DNA from: an uncultured Prevotellaceae bacterium
Lineage (GTDB): Bacteria; Bacteroidota; Bacteroidia; Bacteroidales; Bacteroidaceae
DNA: 64,000 nucleotides
NCBI GenBank assembly: GCA_902801375.1
Contig: CADCIB010000005.1
Span: forward strand, 62,001-126,000
Direction of reading: 5' to 3'
Position numbers and translations under genes: made by a program. A model generated the notes under the pieces. The model saw nothing but the letters and a program-made list of their open reading frames with translations, searched no databases and was not told the origin of the DNA. Positions within the stretch are counted from its first letter, which is position 1, and the number at the start of each line of letters is the position of its first letter. Below, piece after piece: positions 25,743 to 33,213 of the stretch.

Positions 25743-25808
25743 TAGGCAGCGTAGGTTAATAATGTAGGCAGCGTAGGTTATTAATGTACGCTGCGTAGGT
25801 TATTAATG
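25743..25808 (+). repeat. 22-bp tandem repeat, three copies
   Basis: Copies at 25743-25764, 25765-25786 and 25787-25808 follow the unit TAGGCAGCGTAGGTTATTAATG (unit length 22) with a few substitutions. A partial copy precedes them, and CCTACATTATTAATGTAGG at the junction is nearly palindromic. The array fills most of the 205-bp gap between the TrmH and SufE genes. Confidence 0.8.
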
Positions 25809-25867
25809 TACGGTCGGGATTTGTATTGATTCACCCGCCGGTTCCCTATTGTTTTGCTTTCCGGTTC

Positions 25868-26293
25868 TTATTGTTTCGCATGCTGAAAGGCAAGGGCATA
25901 CATCCGCATTTGCTTCACCATGGCGAGCAACCCGTTGCTGCGGGTGGGCGAAAGGTGGTCGCGCAGGCCGATGCGGTCAATGAAGTAAAGGTCGGCATCA
26001 AGGATCTCCTGAGGGGTATGGTCGCTCAGCACACGGATGAGCAACGCAACAATGCCCTTCACGATGAGCGCATCGCTTTCTGCCTGGAAACTCACCAGCC
26101 CGTCGGCATAGTCGGCCTGCAGCCACACACGGCTCTGGCAACCATCAATGAGGTTGCTCTCCGTCTTGTACTTCTCGTCGAGGGGCGCAAGCTCGTTGCC
26201 CAGGTCGATGAGCATCTGATACTTGTCCATCCAGTCGTCGAAACTGGAGAACTCTTCAATCACTGCGTCTTGTATTTCGTTGATTGTAATCAT
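25868..26293 (-). CDS. sufE: SufE-family Fe-S assembly sulfur acceptor
   Basis: 141 residues from the ATG at 26293 (a GTG at 26314 is also in frame). SufE accepts persulfide sulfur from the desulfurase SufS on a conserved Cys, here in the motif LIDGCQSRVWLQ. The surrounding pattern (DWMDKYQMLIDLGNELAPL; EIRDADL-like EILDADLYFIDRIGLRDHLSPTRSNGL) matches SufE well, as does the length (E. coli SufE 138). No other suf genes are in this window. Confidence 0.9.
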   Translation of the reverse strand: MITINEIQDAVIEEFSSFDDWMDKYQMLIDLGNELAPLDEKYKTESNLIDGCQSRVWLQADYADGLVSFQAESDALIVKGIVALLIRVLSDHTPQEILDADLYFIDRIGLRDHLSPTRSNGLLAMVKQMRMYALAFQHAKQ

Positions 26294-26314
26294 ACGTTTA
26301 TTTCTTTTTACCAC

Positions 26315-29194
26315 TTATTTCACAATGGAATACAGCACCTGCACGACTGTCTGCCCGACAGCCTGCAAGGTGGTGCGGTCGATGTGCTGCATGTCGTCGA
26401 CGACGGTGTGCCATGTGGGGCCGAAAGAACTAGCGGCACAGTCAGGATAATAGGGTATGATGTCGATGGTGGGAATGCCCGCCACTTCGTTGACAGGTAC
26501 ATGGTCGTCGGTGATGTAGTTGCTGGAAGCCTCTGGGAAATAGCTTCCATGGCCTACGGTCTGCGCCGCCTGCCATACGAGCGAAACGGTGCTGGGGGCA
26601 TAGCGGAGCGAATAGCCTTCCTGATAGAAGCGTGCGCCCTGCCCGCCCACCATGTCGAGCAAAATGCCAAAGAGGGGGTTTGCGGGTAGCATCTCTGGCT
26701 GTGCGGCATATTGCGCCGCCCAGTATTGGGCGCCCAAGGCCCAGGTGTCGCTTTGGTCGCCCTGCGATGCCCATTGTGGTGTGCCCCAGTCTTCGGCATC
26801 GAAGCAGACGAAGTCTACGCCGATGCTGAGCGAATCGTCGGCACTGAGCAGGCGGGCCACCTCCAGCATGACGGCCACGCCACTGGCTCCGTCGTTGGCC
26901 GCCATGACGGGCTTGTGCCAATTGGCGGAGTCGGGGTCGTTGTCGGCCCACGGACGACTATCCCAGTGGGCGCAGAGCAGGACGCGCTGCTCGGCATTGG
27001 GATTGAGCGAGGCCATGATGTTGTTGCTGCGGAGTGCGGTGCCGTCATAACCCTTGAGAGTAGTCTTCTGCTCGTTCACCTCGCATCCGAAAGAGCGGAA
27101 CTTTTGGGCTATCCATTCTCCACACTGGTCATGAGCATCGCTGTTCATGACACGTGGACCGAAAGCACACTGCGCCTCGCAATAGGCATAGGCAGAGTCG
27201 GCCACGAAGGTAGGACCGACAGACGTGGCGAAGGTGTTGTTGGTGGAAGGATTGTTGCTCTTGCACGACGAGAACACGAACATCAAAGCCATCAGAAGCG
27301 TCGTCGCGCATGCCTGGACTTTCGCCATGACACGCAGCCAGTTGGCTCCCCATATCTTCTCGATGTCGCGCAGACTGTACTTACGGCGCAACAGATGCTG
27401 GGTGAACTGGATCATTTCGCTGCTGTCGGCGAGGCCACAGACGCCGCCGTCGCCGTCGAAATCGGTGCCCAGTCCCACATGGTCGATGCCCATCACGTCG
27501 ATGGCATGCTCCAGATGCTGCAAGGCATCCATGACGGTGGCTTCGCCCTGTTGGCGCAGGAAACCGTGATAGAGCGTCACCTGCATCACGCCGCCCGCCT
27601 GTGCCAGGGCGCGCATCTGGTCGTCGGTGAGGTTGCGCGGATGGTCGCAGAGGGCACGGCAACTGCTGTGGCTGCACACAATAGGTGTCTGGCTGATGTC
27701 GAGGGCATCGTAGAAACTCTTCTCGCCAGCATGGCTCAGGTCCACCATAATGCCGCATTGGTTCATCTGTTGAATCACCTTCTCGCCAAACTGGCTGACG
27801 CCGTTGTGGGTGTTGCAGCCGCGGGCTGAGTCGCAGATGTCGTTGTCGCCATTGTGACAGAGCGTCATGTAGACCACGCCGCGCTGGGCGAAGTGCTTGA
27901 CATTGGCCAGTTCGTGGTTCAGTGCGAGTCCGTTTTCGATGGCCAGCATGATGCTCTTGCGACCTTTCCGCTTGTCTTCATAGAGGTCGGTGGGGGTGCG
28001 GGCAATGCTAATGTACTGACTGTTCTTCTTCACAATGTCCTCGATATGGTCGAAGATGAGGTTGGCATAGGAGAAGGGGGTGATAGACGAGGAGGAAGGA
28101 GAGAGGAGAGAAGAGAGAGGCACGATGGCCGAGAACTGCTCCCCGATTTTGGGTTGTGGCAGATAAGCGGCCATGATGACCGACGACTGATGGCCCTCTG
28201 TCATCTTGTGGAGGTCGACGAGGATGCGTGGATCGCGCTGGTCGAAGTGAATGCCTTGATGGAAGAACATCGGTGTGTCGCAGTGGGTGTCGAGGGTGAC
28301 AATGCTGTGGTGCACCAGCTTAGCCTGGTGGAATAGCTGCGCCTGTGCCACCAACCACTGGAACACGGGCAGGCCCGACTCCAGCCATTCCGGATGCCAC
28401 TGCACGCCGAGGATAGGTTTGAACTCTGAGCTCTCCATGCCCTCAATGACTCCATCGGCAGCCTGTGCGGTGATACGGAAGCGCTTCCCACCATCGGCAA
28501 CGGCCTGATGATGGAAGCTGTTGACATAGATTTTCTCCTGTTGATAGATATCAAATAGGATGCTGTCTTTCTCGAAAAACACCGAATGGGTGAGTTCCGT
28601 CTGTATGCAGTCCTGGTTGTGTTTGATGGGTGAGGGTTGAGAGGCGAGGGATGAGGAGTGAGAAGAGATGAGCGAGGAGATGGCTTTCAGTGCCGGCTTC
28701 TTTCCTTTTGCCTGACTTTTCGCTTCGCGTTCCATCTCTTCGCGAATCCTGGGCAACTCGCCAATGTCCTGTGCCACCCGTCCGCCCAAGGCCATGGCCA
28801 AGGTCTGCATACCACGGCAGATGCCAAGCATGGGAAGCTGCCGGTTGTAGGCCAATCGGGTGATGAGCAGTTCGGAAAGGTCGCGCTGGGCGTTGATGTG
28901 TCCCAGTCCCGTAGTGGGTTCCTCACCGCTCCATAGCGGATTGTAGTCTGCTCCCCCGCTGAGTATCAGTCCATCAAGGTGATCGAGAATGTTCACCAGC
29001 GTGTCGCTGTCGGCAACGGGCGGGATGACGAGGGGCGTACCTCCTGCGGCAATGACCTGTTGATAGTATTTCTCACGCAAAGAGACATCGCCGTCGGTAT
29101 GGTTTCCGGTAATACCGATGAGCGGCTTTTGGGGAGCCTCCGGATAGTGCGCATAGACCTTGTCTAAGTGCGACTCTATATTGAAATTATTCAT
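26315..29194 (-). CDS. Three-part fusion: class I GATase / M19 dipeptidase / M28 peptidase with internal lipoprotein signal
   Basis: 959 residues from the ATG at 29194. Residues 1-~280 are a PuuD-like class I amidotransferase (LILSGGADYNP; LGICRGMQTLAMALGG with nucleophile Cys; VQWHPEW with His). Residues ~295-620 are a renal-dipeptidase (M19) domain (TLDTHCDTPMFF; VDLSHAGEKSF; SHSSCRALCDHPRNL; HVGLGTDFDG; IEKIWGANWLRVM). At residue 623 a fresh MAKVQACATTLLMALMFVFS then SC is a lipoprotein signal peptide with lipobox, leading into an M28 zinc peptidase/glutaminyl-cyclase-like domain (LLCAHWDSRPWAD; AANDGASGVAVMLEVARLL; CFDAEDWG; HTVVDDMQHID). The third part would normally be a separate exported lipoprotein. 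Two Ser/Pro-rich inserts derive from mini-repeats. Confidence 0.85.
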   Translation of the reverse strand: MNNFNIESHLDKVYAHYPEAPQKPLIGITGNHTDGDVSLREKYYQQVIAAGGTPLVIPPVADSDTLVNILDHLDGLILSGGADYNPLWSGEEPTTGLGHINAQRDLSELLITRLAYNRQLPMLGICRGMQTLAMALGGRVAQDIGELPRIREEMEREAKSQAKGKKPALKAISSLISSHSSSLASQPSPIKHNQDCIQTELTHSVFFEKDSILFDIYQQEKIYVNSFHHQAVADGGKRFRITAQAADGVIEGMESSEFKPILGVQWHPEWLESGLPVFQWLVAQAQLFHQAKLVHHSIVTLDTHCDTPMFFHQGIHFDQRDPRILVDLHKMTEGHQSSVIMAAYLPQPKIGEQFSAIVPLSSLLSPSSSSITPFSYANLIFDHIEDIVKKNSQYISIARTPTDLYEDKRKGRKSIMLAIENGLALNHELANVKHFAQRGVVYMTLCHNGDNDICDSARGCNTHNGVSQFGEKVIQQMNQCGIMVDLSHAGEKSFYDALDISQTPIVCSHSSCRALCDHPRNLTDDQMRALAQAGGVMQVTLYHGFLRQQGEATVMDALQHLEHAIDVMGIDHVGLGTDFDGDGGVCGLADSSEMIQFTQHLLRRKYSLRDIEKIWGANWLRVMAKVQACATTLLMALMFVFSSCKSNNPSTNNTFATSVGPTFVADSAYAYCEAQCAFGPRVMNSDAHDQCGEWIAQKFRSFGCEVNEQKTTLKGYDGTALRSNNIMASLNPNAEQRVLLCAHWDSRPWADNDPDSANWHKPVMAANDGASGVAVMLEVARLLSADDSLSIGVDFVCFDAEDWGTPQWASQGDQSDTWALGAQYWAAQYAAQPEMLPANPLFGILLDMVGGQGARFYQEGYSLRYAPSTVSLVWQAAQTVGHGSYFPEASSNYITDDHVPVNEVAGIPTIDIIPYYPDCAASSFGPTWHTVVDDMQHIDRTTLQAVGQTVVQVLYSIVK
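28076..28122 (-). repeat. In-frame mini-repeat in the dipeptidase part
   Basis: CT-rich DNA on the coding strand (units like CTCTCCTTCCTCCTC) encodes PLSSLLSPSSSSITPFS between FSAIV and YANLIFDHIED. It is a low-complexity loop in the M19 domain. Confidence 0.55.
28625..28685 (-). repeat. In-frame mini-repeat in the GATase part
   Basis: Coding-strand units such as CTTCTCACTCCTCATCCCTC encode SSLISSHSSSLASQPSPI between the Lys/Ala stretch (KKPALKA) and KHNQDC. It falls after the amidotransferase nucleophile region. Confidence 0.6.
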
Positions 29195-29270
29195 TATTTT
29201 AGTTGACAAGTTAACGAGTTAACGAGTTGACAAGTTGTTAGAGTTAACGAGCGGGCAGGTTGTTAGAGTT
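29190..29270. repeat. GTTAAC-rich intergenic repeat abutting a start codon
   Basis: Alternating GTTGACAAG and GTTAACGAG units fill the gap between the lrp stop (29263) and the GATase start. The 31 bp at 29190-29220, including the start codon, are identical to 39104-39134 at the O-methyltransferase start. Confidence 0.85.
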
Positions 29271-29721
29271 CGACGGGAATGGTCCGTTTGATGCTTTGCT
29301 CAAGGGAGATGAGCGTCTCCGTGGCCACCACGCCGGGAATGCTTTGCAACTGGTTGTTGAGCAAGTCCATGAGCTGTTCATTGTCCTTGGCATAGAGCTT
29401 CACCATCATGGTATAGGGACCCGTGGTGAAATGGCACTCCACCACTTCGGGGATGCCCTTGAGTTTCTCGACCACGCTTTTATACATACTTCCTCGTTCG
29501 AGGTTCATGCCCACATAAGTGCAAGTGAAATACCCTAAAGCCTTGGGACTGATCTCGAACGAACTGCCCACGATGACACCCGCTTCGACGAGGTGTTGCA
29601 CCCGTTGGTGAATGGCAGCTCTCGACACGCCACATTCTGCAGCCACATCCTTGAAAGGCATGCGGGCATTCTTCGAGAGGATGCCCATAATCTTTTTGTC
29701 CAGACTATCAATTTTCTCCAT
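29263..29721 (-). CDS. Lrp/AsnC family transcriptional regulator
   Basis: 152 residues from the ATG at 29721. The N-terminal winged helix-turn-helix (LDKKIMGILSKNARMPFKDV; CGVSRAAIHQRVQHLVEAGV) is followed by the RAM ligand-binding domain (LGYFTCTYVGMNLERGSMYK; VVECHFTTGPYTMMVKLYAK). Lrp-type proteins sense amino acids and assemble as octamers or higher. The ligand is unknown; the downstream peptidase fusion suggests peptide or amino-acid metabolism. A 12-bp inverted repeat overlaps its promoter and may be an autoregulatory site. Confidence 0.92.
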   Translation of the reverse strand: MEKIDSLDKKIMGILSKNARMPFKDVAAECGVSRAAIHQRVQHLVEAGVIVGSSFEISPKALGYFTCTYVGMNLERGSMYKSVVEKLKGIPEVVECHFTTGPYTMMVKLYAKDNEQLMDLLNNQLQSIPGVVATETLISLEQSIKRTIPVEL

Positions 29722-29761
29722 GTTCAATGAAAAGTTTTACTTATCGGTAAGATTCTGCAAG

Positions 29762-29839
29762 CAAAAGTAGGCATTAAAAATGGAATATGCAACAATCTGA
29801 CAGAAAAAGTATGCTTTTTCAAGCCAAATTGTTGCATAT
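29762..29839 (-). promoter_or_regulatory. lrp promoter with overlapping inverted-repeat operator candidate
   Basis: On the minus strand TACTTTTG (29762-29769) is the -7 box and TTG (29790-29792) sits 20 bp upstream. ATATGCAACAAT (29785-29796) and its perfect complement ATTGTTGCATAT (29828-29839) are 31 bp apart; the near arm overlaps the -33 element. The spacing, about four helical turns centre to centre, suits a multi-site regulator such as Lrp. Confidence 0.6.
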
Positions 29840-29865
29840 TGATATAAGAACCAATCTCTAACCGC

Positions 29866-30834
29866 TTATTTTGCTGTCTTTTTGGCAGCGGGCTTTTTTG
29901 CTGGTTGAGTGGCGGGTGCAGCCTCTTCGGCGGCTTTTGCCTTAATCACCTCATCCACCTCGACAGTGAAAATGAGTGTGGAGAAAGCGGGTATCTTGCC
30001 AGCCTGACGCTCGCCATAAGCCAGATTCTCAGGGATATAGAGTTCCCACTTGCTGCCTTCCGGCATCATGGAGAGTGCCTCTGTCCATCCCTTGATGACC
30101 TGGTTGGGGCGGAACTTGCTGGTCTGCGGGTTGCGCTCGTAGCTACTGTCGAAAATGGTGCCGTCGATGAGTCGGCCCTCGTACTTCACCACCACCTCGT
30201 CGTTGACGTCGGCCACCTTACCTGTGCCTTCGCGCAGCACCTTGTACTGCAGTCCGCTGGGCAGGGTCTTCACGCCCTCCTTGGTGGCATTCTCGGCGAG
30301 GAACTTGCGTCCCTCCTCCTTGGCAGCCTCCTCTTTGGCATGCTTCACGGCATCGCGTGTGGTGCGCATCAGGGTTTCAGCTGCCTCTTGCTGGAAGAAA
30401 GTGGTGTCTTTCTTCAGGGAAGCAATGAACCCCTGCACGAGCAGGTCGTGCTGGATGGGACTGTCGCTGTCCTTGAACTCTTCGGTGATGCCAGGTACCA
30501 TGCGGTCCTCGAGCATAGCAGCGATGCTGATGCCAGCCCCATAAGCCTTGGTCGCATTGTCGACCTTTGCCCGGATGGCCTCTTCAAAGCCGCGCAAGAA
30601 GTCGTCCATGAACGTCTCGTCCAGTCCATACTGCTGCTGCAGGAAGGGCATAAGCCCATTGGTCAGCGACATACCTGCAGCATAGCTCACACTGTCGGCT
30701 GTGGTGTTGAGCACGACGGCGGGAGTGCTGACGACGTTTTCCGTCTGCTTCTTGGTCTTCTTTTTGTCGGGTGTGGCTTGCGATGTTGCCACATACGGGA
30801 CAAGAAGCATAAATAGAATAATCAGCTTTTTCAT
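29866..30834 (-). CDS. FKBP-type peptidyl-prolyl isomerase, exported
   Basis: 322 residues with signal peptide MKKLIILFMLLVPYVATSQA. An N-terminal FKBP_N dimerisation/helical region (YAAGMSLTNGLMPFLQQQ...) comes first. The FKBP catalytic domain spans about residues 190-285 (LPSGLQYKVLREGTGKVADV; VKYEGRLIDGTIFDSSYER; VIKGWTEALSMMPEGSKWEL; YIPENLAYGER). It ends in an Ala/Lys/Pro-rich tail. It is a periplasmic folding catalyst resembling FkpA/Mip. It is the last of three tandem FKBP genes on the minus strand, 3 bp after the next. Confidence 0.92.
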   Translation of the reverse strand: MKKLIILFMLLVPYVATSQATPDKKKTKKQTENVVSTPAVVLNTTADSVSYAAGMSLTNGLMPFLQQQYGLDETFMDDFLRGFEEAIRAKVDNATKAYGAGISIAAMLEDRMVPGITEEFKDSDSPIQHDLLVQGFIASLKKDTTFFQQEAAETLMRTTRDAVKHAKEEAAKEEGRKFLAENATKEGVKTLPSGLQYKVLREGTGKVADVNDEVVVKYEGRLIDGTIFDSSYERNPQTSKFRPNQVIKGWTEALSMMPEGSKWELYIPENLAYGERQAGKIPAFSTLIFTVEVDEVIKAKAAEEAAPATQPAKKPAAKKTAK

Positions 30835-30837
30835 GAC

Positions 30838-31710
30838 TTACTTCTCAATACCGAGCAGTTCGATTTTGAAAATAAGGGTAGAGAATGGCTTGATCTCGCC
30901 CTGCTGGCGCTCAGCATAAGCCTTCTCCTGCGGGATAACCACTTCCCAAGTAGAACCTACGGGCATGTGGGTCAGGGCATCGGTCCATCCGGGGATCACC
31001 TGGTTGGCACCCAGGGTGATGGGCTCGCCGCGCTTGTAAGAGCTGTCGAACACCTTACCGTCGATGGTCTTTCCCTCGTAGTGAACCTTCACCTTAGAAG
31101 TGTCGGTGGGGATGGCACCCGTACCTTCCTTGATCACCTTATAGAGCACGCCGCTGGGGAGCTTCTTCACGTCCTTGTTCTTGGCATAGTCGGCCAGGTA
31201 TTTCTCACCGGCTTTCTTGTTGTCGCCGAAGGTCTTTTCTGTTTCTCTGGCCTTGATTTCCTGCATCTTGGTCTGGGCCAACTGCTGAGCCTGCTCAATC
31301 GTCATCAGACCCGTGCGGCCTGTTGTGGCGGTGATAAAGCCCGACATGAAATTCTTCAGGGAGATCGTCTTGGTGGAGTCTTCACCGAAAATCTCATGGT
31401 TGATGTTCTTCACCATCTGCTGACCAATCTGCTGACCAATCTGTACACCAGCATAGTAGGCATTCTTCTGCTTGTCGTCACCGGCGTTCACGCCTTCGTT
31501 CAGACCCTTGATAAATGCATCCATGTAGGCTGTGTCAACGCCAAGGCGCTGTACGAGATAGTCTTTCAGACCCTGGGTCTGTGCCATACCAATGGCATAG
31601 CTCAGTGTGTCGACGTCGGTCTTCAGGTTTGCCTTCGGAGTTCCATTGCCGCAAGAAGTGATGGTTGCGGCTGCAATAGCCATAGCGGCTACGAAAGTTA
31701 ACTTTTTCAT
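30838..31710 (-). CDS. FKBP-type peptidyl-prolyl isomerase, lipoprotein
   Basis: 290 residues. The lipoprotein signal MKKLTFVAAMAIAAATITSC puts Cys in the lipobox TSCG. An FKBP_N region (YAIGMAQTQGLKDYLVQRLG) with a long helix (about residues 130-165) precedes the catalytic domain (LPSGVLYKVIKEGTGAIPTD; VHYEGKTIDGKVFDSSYKRG; VIPGWTDALTHMPVGSTWEV; IPQEKAYAERQQGEI). It is probably membrane-anchored in the periplasm or outer membrane. It is the middle gene of the FKBP cluster. Confidence 0.92.
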   Translation of the reverse strand: MKKLTFVAAMAIAAATITSCGNGTPKANLKTDVDTLSYAIGMAQTQGLKDYLVQRLGVDTAYMDAFIKGLNEGVNAGDDKQKNAYYAGVQIGQQIGQQMVKNINHEIFGEDSTKTISLKNFMSGFITATTGRTGLMTIEQAQQLAQTKMQEIKARETEKTFGDNKKAGEKYLADYAKNKDVKKLPSGVLYKVIKEGTGAIPTDTSKVKVHYEGKTIDGKVFDSSYKRGEPITLGANQVIPGWTDALTHMPVGSTWEVVIPQEKAYAERQQGEIKPFSTLIFKIELLGIEK

Positions 31711-31740
31711 TTTGCTTTTATTGATTAATTTGTTTGGGAT

Positions 31741-32346
31741 TTACAATACTTGCAGCAGCTCCACATCGAAGATAAGTGCTGCATAGGGAGGTATGCTGCC
31801 ACCGGCTCCGCTGGGGCCGTAGGCGAGGAGATAGGGGATGAAGAAGCGATACTTGGCTCCTTCCTTCATCAGTTGCAGACCCTCGGTCCAACCAGCAATG
31901 ACCTGGTCGAGGCCGAAGACGGCGGGCTCGCCGCGCTGCACGGAACTGTCGAACAAGGTGCCGTCGATGAGGAATCCCTCGTAGTGGCAGCGCACCTTGT
32001 CGGAGGCTTTCGGACTGCGACCCGTACCTTCCTTCAAAACCATATATTGCAGTCCGCTCTTGCAGCACTTCACACCGTCTTTCTTCGCATTCTCTGACAA
32101 GAACTTCTCGCCTTCCACCTTGGCCTTCCTGCCCTCGGCCTCGCGCTCTTTCTCCAGCTGTTCCTGCTTCTTCTGGAAATAGCTGCTCACGATTTTCTGA
32201 GCCTCGTGGTGGTCAACTTGTGGCTGACGCCCAGTCAACACATCCTTGATAGCGGCAAAAAAGTCGTCAAGCTCAAGCCCCTCGATGTTCATCTGGAGCA
32301 GTTGCTGGCCGATGCCAAGTCCTAAGCCGTAGCTAAGTTTATCCAT
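31741..32346 (-). CDS. FKBP-type peptidyl-prolyl isomerase without signal peptide
   Basis: 201 residues, no evident signal sequence (MDKLSYGLGLGIGQQLLQMN), so probably cytosolic. It has the same architecture as its two downstream paralogues: a helical N-terminal domain with a Glu/Lys/Gln-rich helix (about residues 60-90) and the FKBP domain (CCKSGLQYMVLKEGTGRSPK; CHYEGFLIDGTLFDSS; VIAGWTEGLQLMKEGAKYRF; YGPSGAGGSIPPYAALIFDV). It is the first gene of the cluster, with a TACCTTTG promoter (minus strand, 32401-32408) about 55 bp upstream. Confidence 0.92.
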   Translation of the reverse strand: MDKLSYGLGLGIGQQLLQMNIEGLELDDFFAAIKDVLTGRQPQVDHHEAQKIVSSYFQKKQEQLEKEREAEGRKAKVEGEKFLSENAKKDGVKCCKSGLQYMVLKEGTGRSPKASDKVRCHYEGFLIDGTLFDSSVQRGEPAVFGLDQVIAGWTEGLQLMKEGAKYRFFIPYLLAYGPSGAGGSIPPYAALIFDVELLQVL

Positions 32347-32400
32347 GTTTTTTCTGTCTTTTTATAATAATAAATAATGTGTAATCCGAAAAAATCGCGG

Positions 32401-32459
32401 CAAAGGTACACTTTTTTTTGAATTTATTTGTCGTAATTGAAGAAATATTAGTAATTTTG
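32401..32459. promoter_or_regulatory. Divergent promoters of the FKBP cluster and sirtuin gene
   Basis: Minus strand: TACCTTTG (32401-32408). Plus strand: TTTG (32427-32430) and TAATTTTG (32452-32459), spacer 21 bp. The two promoters fire outward from a 146-bp gap. Confidence 0.7.
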
Positions 32460-32492
32460 TACATTCTTAATATAACATCAAGCCATAATCGT

Positions 32493-33200
32493 ATGAAAAA
32501 GATAGTCGTTTTGACGGGAGCCGGCATGTCGGTGGAAAGCGGTCTGAGCACATTCCGCGATGCCGACGGACTGTGGGAAAACTACCCCGTCAGCCGCGTG
32601 GCCACCCACGAGGGGTGGGAGGCCGATCCTGAGTATGTGAACAATTTCTACAACATGCTGCGCAAGAAGCTCGTGGCTGCCAAGCCCAACGAAGGCCATC
32701 GCCTCGTCGCTGCCCTGGAGGAGAACTACGATGTGACGGTGGTGACGCAGAATGTAGACAACCTGCACGAGATGGCAGGTTCGTCGAAGGTCATCCATCT
32801 GCATGGTGAACTGATGAAAGTATGCAGCAGCCGCGATGTGGACAATCCGCGTTTCCAGCGTACGCTCTCTGCCCCCAACCTGGATGTGGCGCCCGGCGAA
32901 AAGGCTGGCGACGGTTCTCTGTTGCGGCCCTTCATCGTGTTCTTCGGAGAGGGAGTGCCCAACATATCCATTGCTGCCGAGGAGGCTTCGAAGGCTGACA
33001 TTTTCATCATCATCGGTACGTCGCTCGTGGTTTACCCTGCAGCTGGACTCGTGCAATACGTCGGACGCGATGTACCCATCTTTCTCATCGACCCTAACCC
33101 CGTGGCTGGTGCCGGCAGCAGGCGCATCCGTCATATTCAGAAAGGAGCCAGCGAGGGAATGAAAGAACTGACTCAAATACTTGCTCAAAGTTGTCATTAA
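32493..33200 (+). CDS. cobB: Sir2-family NAD-dependent protein deacylase lacking the zinc cysteines
   Basis: 235 residues from the ATG at 32493. The Rossmann motifs match CobB/SIRT5-type sirtuins: VVLTGAGMSVESGLSTFRDA, VTQNVDNLHEMAGSS, catalytic His in VIHLHGE, and FIIIGTSLVVYPAAGL. FYNMLRKK keeps the Tyr and Arg used for succinyl/malonyl recognition. The zinc-binding module normally has four cysteines. Here, between HLHGELMK and RPFIVFFGE, only one Cys (KVCSS) remains, so this is a zinc-free version. It removes acyl groups from lysines using NAD. It is 13 bp from the yitT-like gene. Confidence 0.9.
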   Translation: MKKIVVLTGAGMSVESGLSTFRDADGLWENYPVSRVATHEGWEADPEYVNNFYNMLRKKLVAAKPNEGHRLVAALEENYDVTVVTQNVDNLHEMAGSSKVIHLHGELMKVCSSRDVDNPRFQRTLSAPNLDVAPGEKAGDGSLLRPFIVFFGEGVPNISIAAEEASKADIFIIIGTSLVVYPAAGLVQYVGRDVPIFLIDPNPVAGAGSRRIRHIQKGASEGMKELTQILAQSCH

Positions 33201-33213
33201 TAGTAAGAATAAT

